Shown here piece by piece: positions 25,796-35,095 of a stretch of DNA of 64,000 nt. The position numbers and the translations under genes are program-made. Position 1 is the stretch's first letter. Every line of letters starts with the position of its first letter. This stretch comes from Algisphaera agarilytica. GTDB lineage: Bacteria > Planctomycetota > Phycisphaerae > Phycisphaerales > Phycisphaeraceae. The notes beneath the pieces were generated by a model that did no database searches, was not told the origin of the DNA, and saw only the letters and a list, made by a program, of their open reading frames with translations. Location: positions 3,106,836-3,170,835 of the forward strand of contig NZ_JACHGY010000001.1 of NCBI RefSeq assembly GCF_014207595.1. The letters are read 5' to 3'.

Positions 25796-28129
25796 TTACG
25801 CCGTGGCTTTGGCGTTGCCGTAGTCGGACTTCTTGCCGTCGGGGTACTTGATGCGGGTGTGGTACACAGCGCACAGTGTCTTGGTCACGGCGGCCTCGAC
25901 CTTGGCCAGGTCGCGGAGGGTGAGGTTGCACTCGTCGAACTGGCCGTCCATCAGGCGTTTGTTGGCCATGGCGTGGACGAGCTGTTCGAGACGCGGGGCG
26001 GTGGGCTCGTCCATGGCGCGGGCGGCGCCTTCGATGCCGTCGCAGAGCAGCATGATGGCGGCTTCTTTGGACTGCGGTTTGGGGCCGGGGTAGCGGAACT
26101 CGAACTCGCTGGGGGCGGGCTTGTCTTCGGCTTCTTTCTGCTTCTTGGCGGCGTGGTAGAAGTATTCGACCAGCGTCGTGCCGTGGTGCGACTCGATGAA
26201 GTGGCGGACGGGCTGCGGGAGGTTGTACTCGCGGGCCATCTCGACGCCGTCTTTGACGTGGCCGACGATGATCAGCAGCGACATCGCGGGGGAGAGCTTG
26301 TTGTGCTTGTTGGGCCCGCCGCCCTGGTTCTCGATGAAGTACTGGGGCTTGTTGATCTTCCCGATGTCGTGGTACATCGACCCGACACGGCACAGCAGGC
26401 CGTCGGCGCCGATGGCCTCGGCGGCGGCTTCGGTCATGTCGGCGATGCGGAGCGAGTGCTGGTACGTACCGGCCGATTCCTGGGCGAGGCGTTGCAGCAG
26501 CGGGTGGCTGGCGTCGTTGAGTTCTTTCAGCGTCATCGCGGTGGTGACGTGGAAGAGTTTTTCTATGGTGGGCAGGATGCCTTGCACCAGCAGCCCGACG
26601 ACGAACCCAGCGAGCAGGGTGTAGACCACGTCCGAGCCGAGCAGCCCCCACTGGGCCGACACTTCGATGTCCAGCAGCGGGACGTTCCACATCGACGGCA
26701 GGTCGAAGCTGCGTTCGGCCAACCCGCCGACGGCGGTGGCGAGCCCCATGGACAAGCCCGACCACAGGCCGACGCTGACCAGCTTGGATCGGCTACGCAC
26801 CTCGCTGAGCTGGGCGACGGCGACACTGACGCCGACCATCATCACGATGGCCGCGGTCATGGGCAGGCGGAGGCTGATCACGATCAGCGTCGTGAGCATC
26901 AGACCCATCGCCAGAGCGAAGCGCTGGTCGTACACGATGGCGAAGACGATCGCGCCCAGTAGCGTCGAGAACGTGACCGCACCGATGGCGATCTGCGGCC
27001 AGATGCCCACGAGCAGCACGGCGATGCCCTGGCAAAGCAGCAGCATCGTGGTCAGCGCCAATCCACGCATCGGGTTGCGGCGGATCTTGGTGTGATAGGC
27101 GAAGACGTAGGCCCACACGCCGGTGCCCAGGATCGCCATCAGCCCCGCTGCGCCCAGCCAGGTCATCCACCAGCGGGCCAGCGGTTTCTGAGCTTCAAAC
27201 GCGTCCTGCTCGGCGTGGATGAGCAGCAGCTCGTCGTTGGTCAGCCGGACGCCCGAGTTCACCAAAACGTCGTCGGGCTGGTAGGTCGCTTTTTCGATCT
27301 CGGCCGACTCGAAAGCGGCCTTCTTGCGTTCTGCCGTGAGGTCTTCGTTGAGGTAGTACGTCGGGGCGAGGTGCCGTTGGATGGTCGCGAGCACGGTGTC
27401 GCGGAGCTCGGGCTGGAAGTCGATGATGACTTCAGAAACGAGTCGGCGCTGGATCAGGTCCTCATTATCGATCGGGATCAGCACCCGCTCGGTATAGAGG
27501 TCTTCGGCTTCGGTGCCCTCATAGGGCTTGGGGTGGACGGCGTGGACCTGCCCGAGAGAATCGACCACATCCTGATATTGCTGGGGATCGAGAATGGGTT
27601 TGTTGAACAGCCGCTGTAGCATGCTTTCGGTGCGCTCGGTCCAGCGTTTGGGGGTGAGCCCATCAGGATCGGTGCCGTTGGCATATCGGCTGAGCAGCTC
27701 ATATCCGCTTGGTGTAAGGCGGGTGCTCTCGGCGTAGTCGGGGGTGAGCTCTTCGTAGGGCGTCTCGGGGATACTCAGGAGCCCCAACACTTGTTCTTGG
27801 ATATTGGTGTAGAGATCCTTGTTGTGGATGAACACCGGCGGGACGTCGCGCTGGGCGTAGTCGCGGTTGCGGTCGGTGGCCTCGGTGTCGATCGCCTCGA
27901 ACGAGACGCGGGCGACCACGGGCTCGGAGACAAGCTGGTTGAGGTAGTAGGCGGGGCGGTTGTGGGCCGTCACCGCGATGGCGGCCCCGATCAGCGACAG
28001 GCAGAGCACGTACAGCGCCGCCCAGGCGACCTCGCGCTGGCGCACGATCTCCAGCCAACGCGGCGTGGGGCGTGGCACGGCACGACGGACGTCGCGGCGG
28101 CGGGCGTTGCTGCTTTTGCCATGGGGCAT
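25796..28129 (-). CDS. pgpH: Cyclic-di-AMP phosphodiesterase, 7TM-HD (PgpH) family
   Basis: 777 aa. The layout is that of PgpH: a first transmembrane helix (residues ~36-54), a large extracytoplasmic 7TMR-HDED domain (~55-320), a bundle of seven helices (~325-520) and a cytosolic HD domain. The metal motif lies in MYHDIGKINKPQYF near residue 588, with upstream HSLRIADM and downstream SHHGT. Proteins of this family hydrolyse c-di-AMP. It follows phoH on the same strand, as in many Firmicutes; ybeY, usually next, is not present here. Confidence 0.88.
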   Translation of the reverse strand: MPHGKSSNARRRDVRRAVPRPTPRWLEIVRQREVAWAALYVLCLSLIGAAIAVTAHNRPAYYLNQLVSEPVVARVSFEAIDTEATDRNRDYAQRDVPPVFIHNKDLYTNIQEQVLGLLSIPETPYEELTPDYAESTRLTPSGYELLSRYANGTDPDGLTPKRWTERTESMLQRLFNKPILDPQQYQDVVDSLGQVHAVHPKPYEGTEAEDLYTERVLIPIDNEDLIQRRLVSEVIIDFQPELRDTVLATIQRHLAPTYYLNEDLTAERKKAAFESAEIEKATYQPDDVLVNSGVRLTNDELLLIHAEQDAFEAQKPLARWWMTWLGAAGLMAILGTGVWAYVFAYHTKIRRNPMRGLALTTMLLLCQGIAVLLVGIWPQIAIGAVTFSTLLGAIVFAIVYDQRFALAMGLMLTTLIVISLRLPMTAAIVMMVGVSVAVAQLSEVRSRSKLVSVGLWSGLSMGLATAVGGLAERSFDLPSMWNVPLLDIEVSAQWGLLGSDVVYTLLAGFVVGLLVQGILPTIEKLFHVTTAMTLKELNDASHPLLQRLAQESAGTYQHSLRIADMTEAAAEAIGADGLLCRVGSMYHDIGKINKPQYFIENQGGGPNKHNKLSPAMSLLIIVGHVKDGVEMAREYNLPQPVRHFIESHHGTTLVEYFYHAAKKQKEAEDKPAPSEFEFRYPGPKPQSKEAAIMLLCDGIEGAARAMDEPTAPRLEQLVHAMANKRLMDGQFDECNLTLRDLAKVEAAVTKTLCAVYHTRIKYPDGKKSDYGNAKATA

Positions 28130-28299
28130 ACGAGTCGGTCCTTGACGGGTCGGAGTGGGGCAGGCCCTTGCTATGGATCGGTCGATTCGCGTGAACGCTT
28201 GCCGACTCAGATTTTATCGCCCCCTCCGCGGGATGCCAGAGTTGTTATACCGGCCTTGGGGAATGAAATCGGTGGGTTTGTAACGGTTAGGGAAGATTG

Positions 28300-28352
28300 A
28301 GCCGCTTGCGGCTTAGCCCGAGAAGGCCGGGCCGCTAAGCCGCAAGCGGCTT
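28300..28352. repeat. Palindromic repeat between phoH and pgpH
   Basis: AGCCGCTTGCGGCTTAGC and GCTAAGCCGCAAGCGGCTT flank 16 bp. Same family as 24275-24319. No T-run follows on the minus strand, so readthrough from phoH to pgpH remains possible. The rest of the 238-bp gap shows no other feature. Confidence 0.8.
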
Positions 28353-28367
28353 CAAAGGAGTTCGGGG

Positions 28368-29333
28368 CTAGTCCTTCACGTTTTCGTACGCCTCGACGAT
28401 CCGCTGGACCAGGCTGTGGCGGACGATGTCCTTGCCGTCGAGGGTGCAGAAGGCCACGCCCTTGATGCGTTTGAGTCGGTGGGCGGCGTCGATGAGGCCC
28501 GAGTCGCGGGGGTCGTCCAGGTCGATCTGCGACGCGTCGCCGGTGACAACCATCTTGCCGCCGTGGCCCAAGCGGGTGAGGAACATCATCATCTGGCTGC
28601 GGGTCGTGTTCTGGGCCTCGTCGAGGATGATCAAGGCGTCGTTGAGCGTCCGGCCGCGCATGAAGGCGAGTGGAACGATCTCGATCAGGTCGTGGGCCAT
28701 GAAACGCTCGATGTGTTCGAACTCCATCATGTCGTGCAGCGCATCGAGTAGCGGGCGGAGGTACGGGTTGACCTTGTCCTGCATCGTGCCGGGCAGAAAG
28801 CCGAGTTTCTCCCCGGCTTCGACGGCTGGGCGGACCAGCACGAGCTTGCGCACCTGACCCGACTTGAGCATCGACACCGCAGCGGCCACGGCGAGGTACG
28901 TCTTGCCCGTGCCCGCCGGGCCGATGCAGAACGTCAGGTCGTGGTGGTGCAGCGCTTCGAGGTAGGCCATCTGCCCGGGCGTCTTGGCGCGGATGCGCTT
29001 GCCGGGGAGGTAGACCTCCATGGTGTCGGGCGTGGAGGGCGGGACGTTGACCGTGGGCCCGGCGGGCGAGGGGTTGGTTAGCGCCGCGGTCGAGACGGTT
29101 TCGAGCAGTTGCTCCCGGCTCATGGGTTTGTTTGCCCGGGCGGCTTCCTGCAAACGCTCAAGCACCACGGCCGCCTGGCCCACGGCCCGCGTTTCACCGG
29201 TGAGGCGCAGCGAGCCGTTGCGCGCGGTGAGGCTGACGCCGAGCGCTTCTCGGATGATCTTGAGGTTGCGTTCAGCCGGGCCGGTGATGGCCATGCGCTG
29301 ATCTTGGTCGGGCAGTTGGATGGTCATTTCCAC
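28368..29333 (-). CDS. phoH: PhoH-like ATPase (PhoH/YbeZ family)
   Basis: 321 aa. Walker A is GPAGTGKTYLAV (residues ~138-149), with VLVRPAVEAGEKLGFLPG, Walker B LIILDEAQNTT (~226-236) and MVVTGDASQIDL. A KH-like N-terminal segment precedes the ATPase. YbeZ proteins associate with the rRNA-processing nuclease YbeY. Gene order phoH-pgpH is conserved with other phyla. Confidence 0.92.
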   Translation of the reverse strand: MEMTIQLPDQDQRMAITGPAERNLKIIREALGVSLTARNGSLRLTGETRAVGQAAVVLERLQEAARANKPMSREQLLETVSTAALTNPSPAGPTVNVPPSTPDTMEVYLPGKRIRAKTPGQMAYLEALHHHDLTFCIGPAGTGKTYLAVAAAVSMLKSGQVRKLVLVRPAVEAGEKLGFLPGTMQDKVNPYLRPLLDALHDMMEFEHIERFMAHDLIEIVPLAFMRGRTLNDALIILDEAQNTTRSQMMMFLTRLGHGGKMVVTGDASQIDLDDPRDSGLIDAAHRLKRIKGVAFCTLDGKDIVRHSLVQRIVEAYENVKD

Positions 29334-29414
29334 GGGGGGAATCTTTCGTCAAACAAGTAGACGTCGGGCAACGCGGTGGTGCGTCGCCCGGCGTGGGGTA
29401 GTCGGAAGATGAGG

Positions 29415-30926
29415 TTAGTCGAGCGAGATGCCCCAGACCTCGGCGAGTTCCTCGCGGGTGGTCGGAACGATGCGGAGGCCCTGCGGGGTGACGCGCTCGA
29501 TGAGTTTACGGTCGGCGTCGTAGACGCTGCGGACGGGGCTGAGGCTGCTGTTGGGCCGGTCGAGCACGACCAGGGTGCCGTCGTCCTGGGGCAGGACTTC
29601 AACAGTACGCAGCCCGGGCTTGCCCGCCTCGGCGTGGTAGGCCGAGAAGCAGTACACGGCCGGCTCGGCGGGCAGCATGCCCCCGAGCGCCCACACCTGC
29701 AGTTGAGACAGGTAGCTGCGGTCGGGCGCGACCCACTGCTGGTTCTCATCGACCTTTCCCCGGATATTGTTCGAAGTCTGCTTGCCGGTGAAACGCTCGT
29801 GGGATTCGATCTGTTGGACCGCCTGGGAACTCGGCGGGGTTTCGGTGATCACGGTCACCACGTTGACGCTACGCGGGACCATGTTGCCGTGGATGTCGCG
29901 GCGGGTGACTTTTTGGGTGCCGCGGATGCCGATCTGCACCCACGTCAGCGCTTGGCTGGCGGAGCGGTTGGCCAGCCCGGCTTTTTTCTTAACCGGGCGA
30001 AGGGTGGTCTTGGTTTCCCAGAACTCGCGCTGGTTGTCGTCGTGGGCGTAGTACACCGAGCGGGAGTCGAGCGCTTGGGTTTCGTTGAGGTGGTCGCGTC
30101 GATCGATGACCGCCAGGGTGCCCGGGGCTTCCTGTTGGAACCGTTTGAGGTCTGCGGGCTCACGGCTGGATCGGACATGCACGTGCCCGACGTCTTTGCC
30201 TTTTTGGATCACGCGGTACCACTGGTCTTGCGGGAGGGCCTTGGCCCAGTCCTCGGGCCGGGTGCTTTGGAGCCAGGTGTTGGCTCGCTCGACCAGTTCC
30301 TCGCGGGCCGCATCAAGTTCGCTGCCCAACGGGATGTGCAGGGAGTCCAGCACGGCTTCGAAGGCGTCCTGGCCGATCTGCTGGTTCTCTCGCGTGGCGG
30401 TGAGTTTGATGATCGCCGCGGCGTGGGGTTCGAGCATGACGATGGCTTGGCCGTAGAACCAAGACACCTGATCTTCTTTTTTGATGTTGAGCCAGTCGGG
30501 CTTGTCCTGCTGATCGAGCTCGAAGTACATGCGGACCGCGGGGCGGTCGGCGATGCGTTCGGGCACCGGGGGCTTGTCGCTAGGGTTGCCCTCGGCGTCG
30601 AGCAACCGTGGGGTGGCCTGTGCGAAACCCATCTGCACCATGGCGCTGGAGGTCATGGTTTCGAGGTCGACCGGTTGTTCGGTGCGGACGATCTCGAAGG
30701 AGACCGAGAAACCCCGTGGGTCGATCCAGGTCACCGCCTTGCCTTCGACCTGAGCGGTGGCCGGGGGCGGGGTCAACGAGACGCCGTAGCCCATCTCCGA
30801 CCAGCGGAGGGCGTCCTGGCTATGAGATGGGGTGGCCAGCCACGAGAGCGCGAACAGGACCACCGCGGAGGCCAGCACCCGAGTTGTCGGCGTGGGAAAG
30901 AAACTATGGTTTGGGCGAAAAGACAT
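29415..30926 (-). CDS. Exported protein of unknown function
   Basis: 503 aa. A signal peptide ends near SHSQ before DALRW. The mature protein is beta-rich with no motif that I recognise. Landmarks are SWFYGQAIVML, DQWYRVIQKGKDVGHVHVRS and WVQIGIRGTQKVTRRD. I chose the second ATG (30926) because the first (30935) lies inside a TACAAT box. The box is 7 nt before 30926, as in other apparent leaderless starts of this window. The two are in frame and differ by 3 residues. Confidence 0.65.
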   Translation of the reverse strand: MSFRPNHSFFPTPTTRVLASAVVLFALSWLATPSHSQDALRWSEMGYGVSLTPPPATAQVEGKAVTWIDPRGFSVSFEIVRTEQPVDLETMTSSAMVQMGFAQATPRLLDAEGNPSDKPPVPERIADRPAVRMYFELDQQDKPDWLNIKKEDQVSWFYGQAIVMLEPHAAAIIKLTATRENQQIGQDAFEAVLDSLHIPLGSELDAAREELVERANTWLQSTRPEDWAKALPQDQWYRVIQKGKDVGHVHVRSSREPADLKRFQQEAPGTLAVIDRRDHLNETQALDSRSVYYAHDDNQREFWETKTTLRPVKKKAGLANRSASQALTWVQIGIRGTQKVTRRDIHGNMVPRSVNVVTVITETPPSSQAVQQIESHERFTGKQTSNNIRGKVDENQQWVAPDRSYLSQLQVWALGGMLPAEPAVYCFSAYHAEAGKPGLRTVEVLPQDDGTLVVLDRPNSSLSPVRSVYDADRKLIERVTPQGLRIVPTTREELAEVWGISLD

Positions 30927-30933
30927 AAGCGAC

Positions 30934-30939
30934 ATTGTA
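30934..30939 (-). promoter_or_regulatory. -10-like box 7 nt before a start codon
   Basis: TACAAT on the minus strand overlapping an upstream in-frame ATG. No ribosome site lies between the box and ATG 30926. Confidence 0.4.
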
Positions 30940-31009
30940 GCCTGCCCCGCCCCGCAACCGTGCCTGGTTGGCGTCGCTCAAGCGGGCGGCGCGGCGACCT
31001 TTGAGGCGG

Positions 31010-31660
31010 TCAAGAACCCGATTCGTACGCGAACCCGTTGAGCAGCCGCCGGAGCTGGTCCATGTGAAGCAGTTCCAGGTCGCGGTGCCAGTGCTCGGCG
31101 GCGACCTGATCGGTGAGCTGAAACACCCAGAAGTTCTGCTCGTCAGGCGAGAGCATGCGGACCGCGTGCAGCTGCGGCGGCGTCTGGCCCAGAGCGAGCC
31201 GTTGGGTCGAGAAGATCACGTCCGTGGAGTCGCCCATCTCGGTATCGCTCCGATCGTAGCGGTACCAAGGCGAATCGGGTTGCAGGATGGGTCGGCTGCC
31301 CGCGACCAGCTGCGGCACAACCATGTTGCCCAGCACGATCCCGGGATCGGCCTGCTGCGTCGAGGCAAACCGAATAACACGCAACCGCTGCGAAGGATAA
31401 GACTGGTTGGTAAACGTCCACTGCAACACGGGGTTGTCTTCCTGGGCAACCGTCGATTCCAGCTCCCACGCCGCGGGCAGCGTGAGCGTCGCCCCGGCGA
31501 CCGACACCGTCGGGGCCATCGGCACCGTCGGCGGAGTCAGCGGCGCCCCGGTCATGGCCCACGCCAGCGCCAACGACCCGCCCAGCAGCGACAGCATCAC
31601 CGCAGCGATGACGGCGGAGCGTAAAACCGGCGACGGGATGATCGAGTCTTTGGGCGGCAT
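31010..31660 (-). CDS. Membrane-anchored exported protein of unknown function
   Basis: 216 aa from ATG 31660. One N-terminal transmembrane helix (SAVIAAVMLSLLGGSLALAW) is followed by an extracytoplasmic domain of about 165 residues (TLTLPAAWELESTVAQED, RVIRFASTQQADPGIVLG, NFWVFQLTDQVAAEHWHRDL). The fold looks like a PsbP/Mog1-type sandwich, but this is a weak impression. It is followed at 75 nt by the larger exported gene on the same strand; the two may act together. Confidence 0.65.
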   Translation of the reverse strand: MPPKDSIIPSPVLRSAVIAAVMLSLLGGSLALAWAMTGAPLTPPTVPMAPTVSVAGATLTLPAAWELESTVAQEDNPVLQWTFTNQSYPSQRLRVIRFASTQQADPGIVLGNMVVPQLVAGSRPILQPDSPWYRYDRSDTEMGDSTDVIFSTQRLALGQTPPQLHAVRMLSPDEQNFWVFQLTDQVAAEHWHRDLELLHMDQLRRLLNGFAYESGS

Positions 31661-31693
31661 CACTTCATCGTATCGGCCCGGTGTCCGCGCAAC

Positions 31694-31727
31694 AAAAAAC
31701 GCCGACGCCCATGCAGGCGTCGGCGTT
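31694..31727 (-). terminator. Intrinsic terminator of the polysaccharide export gene
   Basis: On the minus strand a 12-bp stem AACGCCGACGCC/GGCGTCGGCGTT with a 6-nt loop is followed by a T-run of six. Confidence 0.85.
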
Positions 31728-31784
31728 GACCCTCTCCGTCGTGGCAGGCCGATTAAGCCAACCACGCCCGAGGTATGTCCCCGG

Positions 31785-32867
31785 TCATGGCCCCCAGAAC
31801 CGCACGCCTTCCGGCGATGCGTCTTCTCCCGCTCCGCCCCGTTGGACGTCGGCCGTGGTGTACACGGTCGGCGTGGTGTGCGGCGATGGTTCTTCCTGGG
31901 CCGAGGTATGAATCAAGTGAGTACGTGGGTAAAACACCACTTGTGATCGACTACGCTCGAGCTCGGCCTGGCGCTCTTTCTCTTCCCAGGCAGCTAACCA
32001 AGCAGCGTCGGCCTCGCGGGTTTCCTGGAGCTGATGAGCCAGCTCGGCCAGGGCTTCACGCAACGCGACGAGCTCCTCGAGCGTTTGCGCATCGGTGCGA
32101 TGGATGTTTTCGACCACGGCCGGTTCGGGCTCGGGCAGCTCGACGCTGCTCATCACCGCGACTTCACGAGGCGCGGGTTCGGGCTGCGGGGCCGATTGTG
32201 GTGTTCCGCCGAACAGCTGCTGGAAGGTCAGCCCGATGGAGCCGAGTGCGGTGGGGGGGACGAATACGATGTCGCCCTCCGCGAGCACGACGTCGAGCGT
32301 GGTGTCGCCACCGCGCACCATCGCGTCGAGGTCCACGGTCATCTGGCGGCGGAACTCGCCGTCCGGGCTGGGCCGCAGCACCTGAACGTTGCGCACATCC
32401 GCCCGCAGGTTTGGCTTCGCGGCGGCGACGACTTCCAACACGCTATTCGTGCCGTGGTACGCCTGCCCGCCGGTGGATTCGACCTGCCCGAAAACGAAGA
32501 CTTTCTGGCTGGCGAAGGTCTGGACGCGGACCGCGAGGCTGTGGATGCCGTCGGTGGTCTGCGCGATCTCGTTGAGCGTCTCGGTGATTTCGGTGGTGGT
32601 TTGCCCGGCCGCCTGGACGATGCCGAAGCCCTTGAGCCGCAGCTTGCCGTCCGGGCCGAGCGTTTGGACGATCTCTTCCACGCCGCGATCGGACATGACC
32701 GTCACGACGAGTTCGTCGGGCACGCCCACGGTGTAGTCCTGGCCGACGACGGTGGGACGCGGCTCCTGGACAAACGCGGAGAAATCGGTGTGTTGCGTCG
32801 GCTGGCATCCCAGCATCCACAACACCCCAACCACGAGGCCACAGACTGTATAAGCACGGCTCGACAT
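31785..32867 (-). CDS. Polysaccharide export (Wza-like) lipoprotein
   Basis: 360 aa from ATG 32867. A lipobox W-M-L-G-C near residue 21 predicts an outer-membrane lipoprotein. A poly_export domain (YTVGVPDELVVTVMSDRG, LGPDGKLRLKGFGIV) and an SLBB-type beta-grasp domain (KVFVFGQVESTGGQAYHG) follow, ending at AEGDIVFVPPT. The last 130 residues contain a coiled coil (LEELVALREALAELAHQL) not found in classical Wza. No capsule polymerase, Wzc kinase or glycosyltransferase lies nearby, so it is an orphan export component. Confidence 0.85.
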   Translation of the reverse strand: MSSRAYTVCGLVVGVLWMLGCQPTQHTDFSAFVQEPRPTVVGQDYTVGVPDELVVTVMSDRGVEEIVQTLGPDGKLRLKGFGIVQAAGQTTTEITETLNEIAQTTDGIHSLAVRVQTFASQKVFVFGQVESTGGQAYHGTNSVLEVVAAAKPNLRADVRNVQVLRPSPDGEFRRQMTVDLDAMVRGGDTTLDVVLAEGDIVFVPPTALGSIGLTFQQLFGGTPQSAPQPEPAPREVAVMSSVELPEPEPAVVENIHRTDAQTLEELVALREALAELAHQLQETREADAAWLAAWEEKERQAELERSRSQVVFYPRTHLIHTSAQEEPSPHTTPTVYTTADVQRGGAGEDASPEGVRFWGP

Positions 32868-33029
32868 ATATCGTTTACATCGACCCAACCCCGACCCCAC
32901 TTAACCCGCCTGGGCCGGTCCTGCGGATTAGGAAATGCTCGGGAGAAGCATGCTGCACCGGCAGAAGCGTCTGATAAAAGTGGGTCTTCTGGAGGGTGGT
33001 GCTGATCCACCGGATCGCCTCGCGGTTGA

Positions 33030-33035
33030 TACAAT
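33030..33035 (+). promoter_or_regulatory. -10 box for tRNA-Arg
   Basis: TACAAT, 12 nt before the tRNA 5' end. No clear -35. Confidence 0.35.
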
Positions 33036-33047
33036 GCTCCGCCTCGC

Positions 33048-33121
33048 GGGTCTGTAGCTCAATTGGATAGAGCACCGGTCTTCGGAACCGACGGTTGGAG
33101 GTTCGAATCCTCCCAGGCCCA
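33048..33121 (+). tRNA. tRNA-Arg (anticodon UCG)
   Basis: A full cloverleaf can be drawn: acceptor GGGTCTG/CAGGCCC (one T-G pair), D stem GCTC/GAGC, anticodon loop CTTCGGA with anticodon TCG (reads CGA and likely other CGN), T arm GGAGG-TTCGAAT-CCTCC. The first anticodon-stem pair (C27-A43) is mismatched. CCA is not encoded. Confidence 0.93.
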
Positions 33122-33158
33122 TTGCCATTCCGGGCCCAACTTGCATGAACGATTGACG

Positions 33159-33947
33159 CTAGTCAGCGTCGGGGGGTGCCTTAGCTTCGGCGGATTCCGC
33201 GGGGATTTTGTTCTGTTCATACAACTCAAACAGGATCCGGTCGGCTCTATCGACGCGGATAAGGCCTTCGCGTGGTGCATTGAGGTCGACGATCACATGC
33301 AGCAGGATGCCAATGGCGATCGTGAAGGCGAGTTTGTGGAGCAGTAGGGGGTTGCCTCGCTTGGTCATGGCGTAGCCTGCGACCAGAGCGACCAACAAAG
33401 ACAAGCCAATCAATGTGCCCAGGACCATGGGGGGCAGGCCGACATCGCCGCGGGTGCGTCGCAAGGTGGTCAGGTCGGACCATTCGTTGAGCGGTGCCAA
33501 AATAAACACAGTGAGAGCGGGCTGATCGGTGCGCTTCACCGCTGCCACCGCGTTGTCCCAGGCTTCCTGCTGCAGGCTCAACGCTTCGCTCTCGATCGCG
33601 ACCAGATGTTCTTGGATCGGCCCCTGTACAGGGCGGTCGATTAATCCGATCCACTCACGCATAGGCGCACGCACGGCTTCACGGTCTTCTTCGGGCAGGA
33701 TGTCGAGGCGGTCCCAGGCTGTGCCAAACGCATTCGCGTGGTGAACGATCAGTTCGCGGCGCTCGTCGAAACGCTGGGCAGACGTTGTAAACGTGAAAGC
33801 GATGATCAGGCCAAACACGGCAAAGACGACCCCGGAGGCCGGTGGCGCATCTGATGAGGAAGCATTGCGGGCTAACCATCCCCCGAGTTCGAGCAGCGCA
33901 TACAGGCCGATGATGAACAGGAGGTTGGTCAGAAGGAGATTGGGCAT
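33159..33947 (-). CDS. DUF4239 (bestrophin-like) membrane protein
   Basis: 262 aa. Two N-terminal hydrophobic segments (LLLTNLLFIIGLYALLE; GVVFAVFGLIIAFTFTT) and two C-terminal ones (VLGTLIGLSLLVALVAGYAM; LAFTIAIGILLHVIVDL) flank a soluble helical region. The family signature RFDERRELIVHHANAFGTAW is plain. DUF4239 proteins are remote relatives of bestrophin channels, with no firmly known role. The gene is convergent with the tRNA. Confidence 0.75.
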   Translation of the reverse strand: MPNLLLTNLLFIIGLYALLELGGWLARNASSSDAPPASGVVFAVFGLIIAFTFTTSAQRFDERRELIVHHANAFGTAWDRLDILPEEDREAVRAPMREWIGLIDRPVQGPIQEHLVAIESEALSLQQEAWDNAVAAVKRTDQPALTVFILAPLNEWSDLTTLRRTRGDVGLPPMVLGTLIGLSLLVALVAGYAMTKRGNPLLLHKLAFTIAIGILLHVIVDLNAPREGLIRVDRADRILFELYEQNKIPAESAEAKAPPDAD

Positions 33948-34113
33948 TTCAAACTTCTCTTCAGAAATTCAAATGGCTAAGACCTCAACAGAGCATGGAA
34001 AAGAAGACGAGCTCCGATGTGACAGCTCTGATGCTAATGGATCGACGCGCCACCGGCTAGGTTTATGAACGGTTCCGTTATCAATCCACGGGCGAAAGCC
34101 GGGCGTGGCTAGG

Positions 34114-35001
34114 TCAGCTTCCCCATTGCGCGGAAAGCCCGCCGTAGGCGTCGGTGCGCCGGTCCCGGAAGAAGAGGTTCCATTCCCGCCGGGATTTTTC
34201 GACCTGGGACAAGTCGAGTTCGGCGGTGAGGATTTCGGGTTGGTCGGTCGACGCCTGGGCGATGACACGGCCCATGGGGTCGGCGATGAAGCTGCTGCCC
34301 CAGAAGGTGTTGACGCCCTCGGTGCCGATGCGGTTGGGCACGGCGACAAAGACGCCGTTGGCGATGGCGTGGGAGCGCTGGATGGTTTTCCAGGCGTCGA
34401 GCTGCGCGGCGTGGTCTTCCGCGGAGTCCTCGGCGTGCCAGCCGATGGCGGTCGGGTAGAGCAGGACCTGGGCCCCCTGCATCGCGGTGAGCCGGGCGGC
34501 TTCGGGGAACCACTGGTCCCAGCAAACGAGCATGCCGACCTCGCCGAGCGTCTGGTCGTCCGAGGCTGTGAGCGGGTGTGACCGGAAGCCGAGGTCGCCG
34601 GGGGTGAAGTAGTACTTCTCGAGGTAGCTCGGGTCGTCGGGGATGTGCATCTTGCGATACTTGCCTGCGATCTGACCGGCCGGGTCGAGCAGGACCGACG
34701 TGTTGTGGTACAGCCCCGGGGCGCGGCGTTCGAACAACGACGCGGAGATCCAGACACCAAGCTCCTTGGCGAGGTCGGCCAGGTGCTGCGTGGTCGGGCC
34801 GGGGATCGGCTCGGCGAGATCGAAGGCGGCGGGGTCTTCCTCGACGCAGAAGTACAGGCTCTTGAACAACTCCTGCGTGACAATCAGCTTAGCGCCCCGC
34901 GACGCGGCGTCGCGGATCATGTCGGTGGCGACGGCGAGGTTCTTCGCCGGATCGTCGACACAAGCGTGTTGGAGCAGGGCCAGGCGGAGTGGGGCAGACA
35001 T
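34114..35001 (-). CDS. aguB: N-carbamoylputrescine amidase-type carbon-nitrogen hydrolase
   Basis: 295 aa. The nitrilase-fold catalytic triad is visible: Glu in VTQELF (~42), Lys in GKYRKMHIPDD (~121) and Cys in MLVCWDQWFPE (~157). The strongly conserved block YLEKYYFTPGDLGF is characteristic of AguB, which releases putrescine, CO2 and NH3 from N-carbamoylputrescine in the agmatine route. The partner agmatine deiminase (aguA) is not in this window. TATTCT 6 nt before the ATG marks a probable leaderless start. Confidence 0.87.
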   Translation of the reverse strand: MSAPLRLALLQHACVDDPAKNLAVATDMIRDAASRGAKLIVTQELFKSLYFCVEEDPAAFDLAEPIPGPTTQHLADLAKELGVWISASLFERRAPGLYHNTSVLLDPAGQIAGKYRKMHIPDDPSYLEKYYFTPGDLGFRSHPLTASDDQTLGEVGMLVCWDQWFPEAARLTAMQGAQVLLYPTAIGWHAEDSAEDHAAQLDAWKTIQRSHAIANGVFVAVPNRIGTEGVNTFWGSSFIADPMGRVIAQASTDQPEILTAELDLSQVEKSRREWNLFFRDRRTDAYGGLSAQWGS

Positions 35002-35007
35002 CCCGAC

Positions 35008-35013
35008 AGAATA
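35008..35013 (-). promoter_or_regulatory. -10 box for aguB (likely leaderless)
   Basis: TATTCT on the minus strand, then GTCGGG and ATG. No other ribosome site is visible. Confidence 0.45.
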
Positions 35014-35095
35014 GACGGAATCCGTTTGCATGTCCTTGATTCGCCGAAGGACTGCGCTAGTGTTCATTATCAAGCTCGGCATTCGGGAAACAGTC

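Noticed and set aside
25698-26765. A 355-aa Arg-rich frame within pgpH
   Set aside because: Out-of-frame translation of the HD domain region; Arg-rich composition is typical of a shadow.
32901-33047. A second small RNA upstream of tRNA-Arg
   Set aside because: Some GC-rich inverted segments are present, but no stable fold or terminator distinguishes it from background.
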